Part shown: positions 1-7,083 of the stretch, piece after piece | How positions within the stretch are numbered: position 1 is the first letter of the stretch | Layout: every line of letters starts with the position of its first letter | NCBI GenBank assembly: GCA_027484315.1 | Contig: JAIXTE010000021.1 | Span: 1 to 64,000 of the forward strand | Direction: 5' to 3' | DNA length: 64,000 nt | Origin: Burkholderiales bacterium | GTDB lineage: Bacteria; Pseudomonadota; Gammaproteobacteria; Burkholderiales; Burkholderiaceae_B | The notes under the pieces: generated by a model | What the model saw: the letters and a program-made list of their open reading frames with translations, nothing else | What the model was told of the DNA's origin: nothing | The model's database searches: none | Translations under genes and position numbers: made by a program

Positions 1-701
1 ATCAGCTTGGGCATCGTTGCCTCGAAAAACCCCGACCTTTTCTTGTTGCTCGATTCCAGTTGCGCACTCAAAACTTCTTGCTTGAAGTCCGAAGGCAGTA
101 TTTTGGCTTCAAGGTTGGCCATGTACTGCAGCACCTTGTTGGCATCCTGTTTTGATATCTTGGTGGTGTCTTTGCCCGTGGCATAAGCGTCCATCATCTT
201 TTTCACAATGTCTCCGCCTTGCACGTCTTCCTGAAGGAAACCCGCATTCGCCAGCAGGTCCTTGGCCTTCTGAAACACCTTCTGCTCTATGGCACCCAAT
301 CGGTAGTCGCCTTCATCGCTGCTGAAGCCCTGCATTGAGGCCTTGATCGAGTTGATTCCCTTCTCAAAGTCATTGAAATAGGCCAGCACCTTGTCAGCGT
401 AATTCACATCGTGCTCAAACAGTACTGAACAAATTTCTGTAATCATTTGTACGTACCGCGACGTATCGCCCGACAGAATTGCGGCATAAGCCCCATCCAG
501 GCTTTCAGAATCAATCACAAACTGCGGATTGTGTTCACCAGTTGCGGTGTTCTCTCCCACCTTTGCCGCGTCAAATGCCGGCCGAGGGGGAGGAGGAGGC
601 TGGTAGTTCGGATTGGGTTTACCGCCCCCATTGGTATTTCCATCTCCACGCGGACCATGCATACCCGACTGATACAGGTGTCTGTGTAAAAGAATCCGCA
701 T
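1..701 (-). CDS. T3SS tip/translocator-like protein, 3' end outside window
   Basis: The reading frame opens at an ATG at 701, preceded by a strong AGGAGG ribosome site, and stays open to the left edge, giving at least 233 residues. The N-terminus is Gly/Pro/Asn-rich with a run of six prolines. The rest is helical and soluble (the MITEICSVLF and AYFNDFEKGINSIKASM segments), with no membrane segment or signal peptide. It is the last visible gene of the T3SS cluster, 60 bases after the small translocator gene. A hydrophilic needle-tip protein (SipD/IpaD/LcrV role) or a filament protein would fit there. This is a positional inference: I recognise no diagnostic motif, and an effector is equally possible. 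Confidence 0.55.
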   Translation of the reverse strand, partial: MRILLHRHLYQSGMHGPRGDGNTNGGGKPNPNYQPPPPPRPAFDAAKVGENTATGEHNPQFVIDSESLDGAYAAILSGDTSRYVQMITEICSVLFEHDVNYADKVLAYFNDFEKGINSIKASMQGFSSDEGDYRLGAIEQKVFQKAKDLLANAGFLQEDVQGGDIVKKMMDAYATGKDTTKISKQDANKVLQYMANLEAKILPSDFKQEVLSAQLESSNKKRSGFFEATMPKL

Positions 702-761
702 ATTGAAGCCTCCTCGTTAAGGCTTTGTTCAAATCAAAAAGTCGTTTAATCACGTCAGGTT

Positions 762-1412
762 TTAGATACGCAATCCAGACAAAGTGCCACTGCCTTGCTC
801 TTCCAGGTGATTCAAGTTGGAACTCAGGGTCTGGTAGTTCTGTTCAAACAGATCGGCAAAGGCCTGTGATTCCGCGGCATCCACACCGATTGCTGCTTCA
901 CCCACTTCACCGGCAGACTTGAATGTCTGCAAGATGGCGCCGCCCACGAGACCTGACATGTTTTCCATACCTGAGGCCTCGCTTGAGGTTGTCCCATCCG
1001 GATTTTTTTTCAATCCACTGTGCGCCATTTTCGCGCCAACTCCGACACCCAGGACAGAGCCGGCTGTTGTCATGACGAGTGAAACCACGGCGCCGTCAAG
1101 CTTCTCTTCTGCTGCCTTGATCTTGAAGTCAAACGATCCTTTTGAGGTATCAATTCGCTGCAGCTCAATTGTTAGCCCCTTTTCCCGCGCACTTTCAAAC
1201 AGCGCGAGGAACATCGCATTCTCCGGACTTGCCATGAAACCCGATTTTTTGGCACCGTCGATTTTGTTCAGATCGTCTGAACTGACCACACCTTGGTCAA
1301 CGTACTTTTTGGCGCCCTGCAGAAAAGTGGTTCCTGTAGATGTACCTGTATCTTCATCAGCGGTTGCCATCTCGGGCAGGCTTAACCCAGATTTTTCAAT
1401 CGTCATGCTCAT
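762..1412 (-). CDS. sctB: Probable small T3SS translocator (SctB, YopD/SseD-like)
   Basis: This 216-residue protein has no signal peptide and a Ser/Thr-rich N-terminus (GTSTGTT), as is usual for T3SS-secreted proteins. A single hydrophobic stretch near residues 98-120 (AVVSLVMTTAGSVLGVGVGA) is followed by a glycine-rich part and an amphipathic C-terminus (ALADLF/YQTLSSNLNHLEEQ region). One hydrophobic segment plus a helical tail is the layout of the minor translocon pore protein. It lies 15 bases after the large translocator gene, as yopD follows yopB and sseD follows sseC. The start at 1412 has a GGGAG site eight bases upstream. The identification rests on layout and context. Confidence 0.6.
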   Translation of the reverse strand: MSMTIEKSGLSLPEMATADEDTGTSTGTTFLQGAKKYVDQGVVSSDDLNKIDGAKKSGFMASPENAMFLALFESAREKGLTIELQRIDTSKGSFDFKIKAAEEKLDGAVVSLVMTTAGSVLGVGVGAKMAHSGLKKNPDGTTSSEASGMENMSGLVGGAILQTFKSAGEVGEAAIGVDAAESQAFADLFEQNYQTLSSNLNHLEEQGSGTLSGLRI

Positions 1413-1427
1413 TTCAATTCTCCCAAG

Positions 1428-2414
1428 TTAGACAAGTTCCATTCTTTCAAGCTGCTCTACGTATTCCAGAATCATTCGCTTCAGTTCTGCGGCATCGCTG
1501 CGCGTCAAATCAAGACCTTCGACAATCATGTCAATCAAAGCCATCATCTTGTCGATACTGACTTGAGACTCAGTTACTTGATATTTGAGTATGCCTTGCG
1601 CCAGTTCCCCACTATTCATGGCCGTGAGTGAAGTCACATCAGCCGCCGCAACCAAGCGTTTGATATTGGGTGTAATGAAATTTTTGACCCAGGCCATCAT
1701 GTCGTCCAGCATCTTGGTCACCGACTCCACAGACTTGACAACCGCACCAGAAGCACCACTTGTACCACCGGCAGCAACGCCGGAAGCAGCAGCGGCCTTG
1801 AGACCTTGCATGGCTTTGCCCGCCAGCTCTGCAATCACCTTGCCAACCCCCACCATACCGTAAGCGCACACGGTCACCATGGCCACAACAATCACCGCCA
1901 TCAATACAGCAACCATCCACACAGGCATGCCCAATTCCTTGAGCGCATTGAACAGCTCTTTGAAAGCCATGTTGATAAGGGATTCTTTTCCAGCGGCTTT
2001 GGACACCATGGGTTCAAGAAACATACCTATGGCAACGACCAGCATGGCAATTCCAATTGGCGTTGGGTTGACCAGAACCATCAATGAAGCAATGACCAAA
2101 GCAAAAATATTGAGGATTTTTAGAAAAACCTTCAGCCCTTTCATTTTTTCCTGCTTTTTAAGTTGCTTGAGATTTTCCTGCAACATATTGAGCATTTCGT
2201 CGGCCTTGTTCTTGTCGCCGTCTGCCAAAATTTTGAAAAAATGCTCAAGCGATTCCTGATTGGTTTGAACCATCCACAACAAAACCTTGATCAGTCGTTG
2301 TGCATACTGATCTTCGCCACTGCCTTCGAGAGAGTCCAAGTCATCTATCTCTTCCGTGCTATCAACGCCCCCTGAGGCACTGCTGGAAACATCCAGAGGA
2401 ACTGCAGCAACCAT
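1428..2414 (-). CDS. sctE: Large T3SS pore-forming translocator (SctE, YopB/SipB/SseC-like)
   Basis: The 328-residue product has an acidic N-terminus, a charged coiled coil near residues 60-95 (MLNMLQENLKQLKKQEKMKG), then two hydrophobic blocks: about 97-136, a helical hairpin with a central NPTPIG turn, and about 168-192. An Ala/Gly-rich stretch and a helical C-terminus follow. Coiled coil followed by two transmembrane regions is the signature of the YopB/IpaB/SseC translocators, which insert into the host membrane at the needle tip. The start at 2414 follows an AGGAG site. The gene directly precedes the small translocator. No SycD-type chaperone gene lies beside it, which is unusual. Confidence 0.75.
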   Translation of the reverse strand: MVAAVPLDVSSSASGGVDSTEEIDDLDSLEGSGEDQYAQRLIKVLLWMVQTNQESLEHFFKILADGDKNKADEMLNMLQENLKQLKKQEKMKGLKVFLKILNIFALVIASLMVLVNPTPIGIAMLVVAIGMFLEPMVSKAAGKESLINMAFKELFNALKELGMPVWMVAVLMAVIVVAMVTVCAYGMVGVGKVIAELAGKAMQGLKAAAASGVAAGGTSGASGAVVKSVESVTKMLDDMMAWVKNFITPNIKRLVAAADVTSLTAMNSGELAQGILKYQVTESQVSIDKMMALIDMIVEGLDLTRSDAAELKRMILEYVEQLERMELV

Positions 2415-2444
2415 GGGTCTCTCCTGGTGGGTTCGAAAACTGGA

Positions 2445-3656
2445 TTAATACTCACTCATCGCTTTTTCCACCATGCTGGTCAGCATGCTGATGAAAGTTT
2501 GTGCGCCCTTGTTAAGAACACCAATTCTGTCACTGGCCTCGGAAGCCATGGTGTCAAACTTCGACTTGGATTCGGCATCGCCATTCGTTGCCGCCTCCTG
2601 AGAAAGGGAGTAATAAAAAACCTGATCGCTTTTTGCAACATTGACTGCATAATCAAACACTGATGCGACCGTTAGAATCTTTCCTGATGCTGTATCAAAT
2701 TTAAGACTTGCCAAGGCGGGCGCTTTCTTTTCTGCCAGATCAAACCTTCCCTGGTAATAATTGAGCAATGGGTCAGATTTGAGCGCTGTGGTGACATGAG
2801 CCTCCGTATTTCCAACAGAAGCATGAGACTTCCGCAATTCGGTTGTTCGCACTTCTACCAATCGCTTGAAAAGACTACTTTCCACTTTGAGTGACTCCGG
2901 TGTCACAGCAAGCAGATCACTGAAAGTCAGATTCTCGTAGTTCAATAAGTCTGCATCGCCCAAAAGATGTTCTGAATTTTTCAGCTGTTCCTTGGCCGAC
3001 GTGAGGTATTCATTCTTGCTGAGAAGGGCCGTTCTTTCCTTAGACCCATCAGTGAGTGAATATGCTTTTTCCTCGTTGTGGTTAATGGCGTGCGTAAACA
3101 TCGACTCCATTGAAACCGTGGGGGTCGCAGTCAAGCTTTCCCGCAATTGCACTAGCGGGGAAGCGAATTTCAAAAGCGAACTATTGCTCAGCTCCTGGGA
3201 CGTGGCCGAGCTGCATGGCACCTCAAACCCCTCATCTTGCAGTTGTTGAATCAAGGAATTGACTTCTCTCAGAGTCACTGCGGTATTGTCTGAATCGAAC
3301 ATGCTATCCAACTCATTGGACAGTGTGCGGAGGTTAACCGACAGCTTGTCGGCCAAATTCGAGAAAAACTTGGAATTTTGTGTATCCAGATTTGGCACAC
3401 AGGTTTTCACAAAGTCAAGCTTGAGTTCAGTTGCGCGCAATTGATTACTCACGGAATTCACAGACGAACTTTCCAGTGCTTCTATTTCATCCTTGATGTT
3501 GAGCTGGGCAGCTGTCCAGCCGCCTTTGGGGGGTTTGCCGACAACCCCATCATAAAAAGTATCAGCCTGCTTGAACAACACACCATCAGCCGCTCCTTCT
3601 CCTGAAACATAGGCAGAGCTGACCTGGCTTGTATCTTGAATTGCAACGCTACTCAT
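2445..3656 (-). CDS. Likely T3SS-secreted protein of unknown function, 403 aa
   Basis: The protein is soluble and mostly helical, with no membrane segment. The first 30 residues are rich in Ser, Val, Gln and Ala (MSSVAIQDTSQVSSAY), resembling T3SS export signals. It contains a charged heptad-like region (ESSVNSVSNQLRATELKLDF) and only two cysteines, at about 110 and 148. It starts at an ATG after an AGGGGG site and is the first gene after a 228-base gap, so it probably heads the translocator transcription unit (403-aa protein, SctE, SctB, tip-like). It could be an effector, tip protein or extracellular filament subunit. I do not recognise its family. Confidence 0.55.
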   Translation of the reverse strand: MSSVAIQDTSQVSSAYVSGEGAADGVLFKQADTFYDGVVGKPPKGGWTAAQLNIKDEIEALESSSVNSVSNQLRATELKLDFVKTCVPNLDTQNSKFFSNLADKLSVNLRTLSNELDSMFDSDNTAVTLREVNSLIQQLQDEGFEVPCSSATSQELSNSSLLKFASPLVQLRESLTATPTVSMESMFTHAINHNEEKAYSLTDGSKERTALLSKNEYLTSAKEQLKNSEHLLGDADLLNYENLTFSDLLAVTPESLKVESSLFKRLVEVRTTELRKSHASVGNTEAHVTTALKSDPLLNYYQGRFDLAEKKAPALASLKFDTASGKILTVASVFDYAVNVAKSDQVFYYSLSQEAATNGDAESKSKFDTMASEASDRIGVLNKGAQTFISMLTSMVEKAMSEY

Positions 3657-3726
3657 AATGCCCCCTAAAGCTTCTTTACCCCGGACACTTGGTCCTCACC
3701 CAGAGCGATGGATTAAACCTGCAACC

Positions 3727-3755
3727 TTGTTTTGCACCGAAAATTCGCAAAACAA
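3727..3755. promoter_or_regulatory. Perfect 9-bp inverted repeat upstream of the translocator operon
   Basis: The arms TTGTTTTGC (3727-3735) and GCAAAACAA (3747-3755) are perfect reverse complements around an 11-base AT-rich loop. The repeat sits in the only sizeable gap of the T3SS cluster, about 70 bases upstream of the 403-aa gene. It could be an operator or an mRNA hairpin in the leader. I could not identify convincing -10/-35 boxes around it. Confidence 0.4.
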
Positions 3756-3884
3756 AATTTGATAAAAACAGGCGCACTTGCTTTAAACCTTTTGATGAAA
3801 TTGGGTGGAATAAAGTTTTTTGAATGCCGGTACGACAAAACACCCAAAAAACTTTTGATCCACCAGCCCGCATAAGGCCCAAAC

Positions 3885-4106
3885 TTAGCTTTTGTTGGCG
3901 GCGCCTTGATATCCCTGATTCATGGAAGCGATTGTTGACGCAATTGCACCCACACTTACAGTTCCGTTTGTCATAATGCCTTGCGCCTTGAACACGCCGG
4001 CCAGATCGCCTTGCTGAGCAGCCTGCATGGCCTCCTTGGTGGCCGCCTGCAACACGGTATCCGCCTGGCCACCAAACTTAAAAGAATCTGCAATGATATA
4101 AGCCAT
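3885..4106 (-). CDS. Tiny T3SS-cluster protein, 73 aa, unknown
   Basis: The ATG at 4106 has a GGGAG site seven bases upstream and gives 73 residues beginning MAYIIADSF. An upstream in-frame start at 4145 would add a hydrophobic leader but has no ribosome site, so I prefer 4106. The protein is rich in Ala, Gln, Gly and Thr with two short helices (AATKEAMQAAQQGDLAGVF and IASTIASMNQGYQGA). It has no cysteine, tryptophan or membrane segment. Size and composition resemble the small secreted needle, rod or filament subunits of T3SS, but no family motif is visible. It is the last gene before the 228-base gap. Confidence 0.55.
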   Translation of the reverse strand: MAYIIADSFKFGGQADTVLQAATKEAMQAAQQGDLAGVFKAQGIMTNGTVSVGAIASTIASMNQGYQGAANKS

Positions 4107-4174
4107 TTTTTTTCTCCCAAAAACAAAAATATTAAAGAACTTCAAAACAACAAAAAATCACCCCCCCTGGAAAA

Positions 4175-4441
4175 TTACCCCCCTTGGGCTTTTTGCATGG
4201 CACTCATTCTTAACTGATTCTGGATGCTGTCCAAAGCCTTGGTGGACTCCATACCGATGTAGTGAACCAGGTCAAAACCAGCCAGGCCATCGCCCAATTG
4301 TTGCCCCTGTTCAGCCGCCTTGTTTTCGGCGGCATCAATTGCGGAATACAAGCCCTGTACAGTGCCATCCCCCTGAATGTCAGATGCTGAAATGGGGGAA
4401 AAAGGTTGACCTGAATTCGAAATGGGTGGTGGTGCTGACAT
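4175..4441 (-). CDS. Small T3SS-cluster protein, 88 aa, possible secreted subunit
   Basis: The product has a Pro/Ser-rich N-terminus (MSAPPPISNSGQPFSPIS), then a helical C-terminal half (SAIDAAENKAAEQG; TKALDSIQNQLRMSAMQKAQ). A disordered N-terminus followed by a polymerisation-type helix is the plan of needle and inner-rod subunits. The start follows an AGGAG site, nine bases after the sctF stop. SPI-2 and Ysc clusters also place small helper genes directly after the needle gene. Which role it plays here cannot be read from the sequence. Confidence 0.6.
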   Translation of the reverse strand: MSAPPPISNSGQPFSPISASDIQGDGTVQGLYSAIDAAENKAAEQGQQLGDGLAGFDLVHYIGMESTKALDSIQNQLRMSAMQKAQGG

Positions 4442-4450
4442 GTTGATCTC

Positions 4451-4669
4451 CTATTTGTTGACAATGCTCTTCAAGGGCTCGGAAACGTCTTTGACCAAAT
4501 TGGCCGCTTGGCCCCACAGCACAGTCATCACCGTGGTTTCAGCCTGCAACAAGTAAACATCTTGCAGATTGCCGCCAAAATCAGGATCTTCAATCCGCTC
4601 CATGATTCTTTGCATTCGGTTGTCTGCCAATTTGGCAACTGCTTGAGAAGGACCGTAAATTGTTGTCAT
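4451..4669 (-). CDS. sctF: Probable T3SS needle subunit SctF
   Basis: The 72-residue product matches the needle-protein plan: a short polar N-terminus, a first helix, a turn containing a DPDFGGN motif (residues about 28-34), a second helix and a conserved end LVKDVSEPLKSIVNK. That end parallels the C-terminal 'IKxIKDxLxxIIxKI' of SsaG/PrgI/EscF proteins. The length is right (70-85). No secretion signal is visible, as expected for a T3SS substrate. It starts two bases after the preceding stop and nine bases before the next gene. SctF polymerises into the extracellular needle. Confidence 0.7.
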   Translation of the reverse strand: MTTIYGPSQAVAKLADNRMQRIMERIEDPDFGGNLQDVYLLQAETTVMTVLWGQAANLVKDVSEPLKSIVNK

Positions 4670-4671
4670 GA

Positions 4672-5016
4672 TTACTGTTGCTTGTAAATTTGTTCAAAAG
4701 ACTCGGAAAGCTTGGTTCCCACCTTGCCTGTAAGCTGAAGCTCTACAGAATGCATTGCACTTTTGTGTGAGGCCTCGATCAGCTTTTTCAGATCATCACT
4801 TCGATCGAAGGTACGCATTTCCTTTGTTACCTCCACTCGGCTCAGCTGGTGGGCTTCTTCAGCTTTTTTAACCAGATTCATCACGGTTGTGCCGTGAACC
4901 TCGCCTTCCTTGTTGACCAGCTTTTGAAAAACCTGGCTGTTTTCGACACTAAACAAATCGGGCTTGGAGTGAACCGATTCAAGTTGTTTCACCGCCATCA
5001 CATTCCACTCTTGCAT
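4672..5016 (-). CDS. Small T3SS-cluster protein, inner-rod-like C-terminus
   Basis: This is a 114-residue soluble protein. Its C-terminal 40 residues (ASHKSAMHSVELQLTGKVG, ending SFEQIYKQQ) resemble the end of inner-rod proteins (Gln-rich amphipathic helix, terminal Gln). However, a better SctI candidate by synteny lies directly before sctJ at 10,945-11,364. Two starts are possible: 5016, overlapping the previous gene by 19 bases, or 4998, a TGATG stop-start junction with AGTGGA upstream (108 aa). It sits two bases before sctF. It may instead be a needle-subunit chaperone of the SctE/SctG class. Function unresolved. Confidence 0.55.
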   Translation of the reverse strand: MQEWNVMAVKQLESVHSKPDLFSVENSQVFQKLVNKEGEVHGTTVMNLVKKAEEAHQLSRVEVTKEMRTFDRSDDLKKLIEASHKSAMHSVELQLTGKVGTKLSESFEQIYKQQ

Positions 5017-5531
5017 ACGATTTGGACCTCAAAGTTTTTACCAAACTGCCGACCAAGTCGGGCCGCAACCAAGTGCTCAAGAATTTTGGACTGATTCAGG
5101 TCAACAAAATGATCCACTGTAACCACCAGACAAATCAGACCCGACTTTTCCGCCACATCCACTTCAGCAACTCCAAAATCCTGAGTAGTCACTGTGAATT
5201 GGCTTGATTGCACATTCGTTTTTTTGCCTACCTGTTCTTTAAGTAAATATTGGTTCGCTTTGGTTCCATCGGTACTCGAGTTCCCGCCGACTCTTTCAGT
5301 TGCACGGGACTCCGGCTCAGCAATCAAAAGAGAGAGAAACTCCGACGGCAGGTCAGCTTGAGGTCCCGGGGAAATACCATGCTGCTTTGGATGCGCTGGT
5401 TTGGATGCTGGCAGGTTTGCCTTCATCATCCGCTCACTCCATTCAATCCCCTGCTCTCGCCGCAACTGCTTGCGTTTGGCGAAGTCGGAGAGGGCGGAAT
5501 CTGCCGGACTGTCATTTTGAATTCGACTCAC
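4998..5531 (-). CDS. T3SS-cluster protein, possible SctP/HpaP-like needle-length regulator
   Basis: I place the start at a GTG (5531-5529) that overlaps the previous stop as GTGA, with GGGAG seven bases upstream. The longer ATG at 5609 would overlap the previous gene by 82 bases. The 177-residue product has a low-complexity Pro/Lys/Ser-rich N-terminal half and a compact C-terminal domain (FGVAEVDVAEKSGLICLVV through FGKNFEVQIV). A disordered front plus a small folded C-terminal domain is how SctP/FliK/HpaP substrate-switch proteins are built. No other gene in the cluster is an obvious sctP. The assignment is tentative. Confidence 0.5.
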   Translation of the reverse strand: MSRIQNDSPADSALSDFAKRKQLRREQGIEWSERMMKANLPASKPAHPKQHGISPGPQADLPSEFLSLLIAEPESRATERVGGNSSTDGTKANQYLLKEQVGKKTNVQSSQFTVTTQDFGVAEVDVAEKSGLICLVVTVDHFVDLNQSKILEHLVAARLGRQFGKNFEVQIVCKSGM

Positions 5532-5875
5532 TGGTTTTCTCCCAAATCCAATGCCTTGACAAACCGGCCAAGGAAATCGTTTTTCATGGCGCGGTTGGTG
5601 AGCTCCCATCCTTTGAATACCGAGACTTCACATCCAGGGCAAGGATCATCAAAGGCCTCAAAGGTGTATCCACGGCCCATGACACAGCCTCGATTAATCT
5701 GCTCCACTGCATCCTTCAACTTTTCGAAAGAAAAATTTTCGAAATCGCACACAATGAACAAACGACTCGAATCAACATAGCCCTTTTCAGAGTAGGTGCC
5801 GAGCATCCACCCGTCCTGCGTGGCGTATTCAACTGGCTTCAAGGATGCTTCGGCATTTCTGGCAAATGCATTCAT
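5528..5875 (-). CDS. Small acidic T3SS-cluster protein, chaperone-like
   Basis: The 115-residue product is acidic, with a mixed alpha/beta pattern (SSRLFIVCDFENFSFEKLKD; GRFVKALDL) and a CxGC-like DPCPGCEV segment. It overlaps the gatekeeper gene by ATGA and is followed by a GTGA junction. Small acidic proteins next to sctW are often gatekeeper chaperones (SycN/YscB, CesT-like class I), which is the best guess. The family fold is not evident from the sequence alone. Confidence 0.5.
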   Translation of the reverse strand: MNAFARNAEASLKPVEYATQDGWMLGTYSEKGYVDSSRLFIVCDFENFSFEKLKDAVEQINRGCVMGRGYTFEAFDDPCPGCEVSVFKGWELTNRAMKNDFLGRFVKALDLGENQ

Positions 5876-7080
5876 GCTGCACCTGCTGCTGGGTCCACGG
5901 GCTTCTGCACGTAGGAACCGGTTAACAGGTTGTTGGTGGTTTGCAAAAGTTGATAATAGGTTTTCTCATTGTGGCGCGTGATGAAAATCAGCCCGCTTTG
6001 CAACAGGTTTTTCAAGTTCACGCAGTAAATCTGAGTGCCCCTTGCAGCAGGCATCATGGCCTCAAACAAGCGGTTGAACCTGTTCACCGAGCCCACACCC
6101 AAGGTGGACACCACGCCTATCATTTCGAGTAGCACCTTGCCGGACTCGGGCACCTGCTTGACGCCAGAATCCACACACAGGTGACCAATTTGATCGAGCT
6201 TACCCAAGCTTTGCATGACCAAATCAATCTGGCGGATACGGGATTGAATGAAGTGCTGACGTTGAGCTGTCAATTCAAGCGGGTACTGGGTTCGCTCCCT
6301 GTCCTGTAGCAGTTCCCAGTTCCCCCTGAGCGCCTTCAGTTTGGCGGCGAGATTCTTGGGGTTGCTGGTCAGCAAAGTGGAAAGAAAACCGTAAAGTTCC
6401 AACGTACCTTGGTTTTCGTTTTTTGAGAGCAGGCGATTGGCGGCCGTCAACTGCTTGACCCCAATTTTCAATTGTTTGCTGGACATGCTGCTTACGGCTG
6501 CAGACATCAGGAATTCATCCAGGTTCTTGTTCTGCGACGCGAGTATGGAATCTCGCTGAGAGATCAGCTTGCGGGTTTCGTCGTCGGTCAAGGCGTACTG
6601 GCCCGCGTCCAGAATAGCGATTTGAAGTAAAAGGAATTTGATGATGAGCTTGTCGTCCGGGGACACCCCAACCAGGTCATCCACAAGGCTGCGGGTGTTG
6701 CCGGCAAGCGACTTGATCATGGAGTGAATGCTCAATTCCAGGAAACGCTCGTCCCCGGTGGTCATCAGCCTGAAGTAATCGCGAAACTTGCCCGACAGTT
6801 TTTTGTCGTCAATTTCCCGACCGCGCAAACCCACCGCCATGGACTGCTCAGCACTGGAAACCTGAGGGTTGCCCGCGGCATTGGCTGTTATCGGGGGCGG
6901 TGTTTTTGCCACATGCTGATCTCGCGCCAGCAATTGATTTGCTTTTGCAGCCCTTAACTGAACAGCCCGGTTAAGCAACTGTCGCAGGGCTACACTTCTT
7001 TGCGCATCCACCGCGTCCTGTGCAATATTGACCGGTGGGGGACTGCCCTTGACGGGAATGTGACCAATGTCTGCAACCAT
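5872..7080 (-). CDS. sctW: Probable T3SS gatekeeper SctW (YopN/InvE/MxiC-like)
   Basis: This is a 402-residue soluble, almost entirely helical protein with a disordered, Pro-rich first 95 residues. The helical body (KFRDYFRLMTTGDERFLELS onward) fits the X-bundle architecture of HrpJ-domain gatekeepers such as InvE and MxiC in length and order. Gatekeepers hold back effectors until the translocon is in place. The start at 7080 has an ideal AGGAGGTAGGCG site, three bases after the sctC stop. Position directly after the secretin, as with invG-invE, supports the call. No single diagnostic motif proves it. Confidence 0.65.
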   Translation of the reverse strand: MVADIGHIPVKGSPPPVNIAQDAVDAQRSVALRQLLNRAVQLRAAKANQLLARDQHVAKTPPPITANAAGNPQVSSAEQSMAVGLRGREIDDKKLSGKFRDYFRLMTTGDERFLELSIHSMIKSLAGNTRSLVDDLVGVSPDDKLIIKFLLLQIAILDAGQYALTDDETRKLISQRDSILASQNKNLDEFLMSAAVSSMSSKQLKIGVKQLTAANRLLSKNENQGTLELYGFLSTLLTSNPKNLAAKLKALRGNWELLQDRERTQYPLELTAQRQHFIQSRIRQIDLVMQSLGKLDQIGHLCVDSGVKQVPESGKVLLEMIGVVSTLGVGSVNRFNRLFEAMMPAARGTQIYCVNLKNLLQSGLIFITRHNEKTYYQLLQTTNNLLTGSYVQKPVDPAAGAA

Positions 7081-7083
7081 CGC

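Noticed and set aside
3676-3882. 68-residue frame in the gap before the translocator operon
   Set aside because: No ribosome site, basic and aromatic random composition, and it overlaps the inverted repeat; treated as non-coding.
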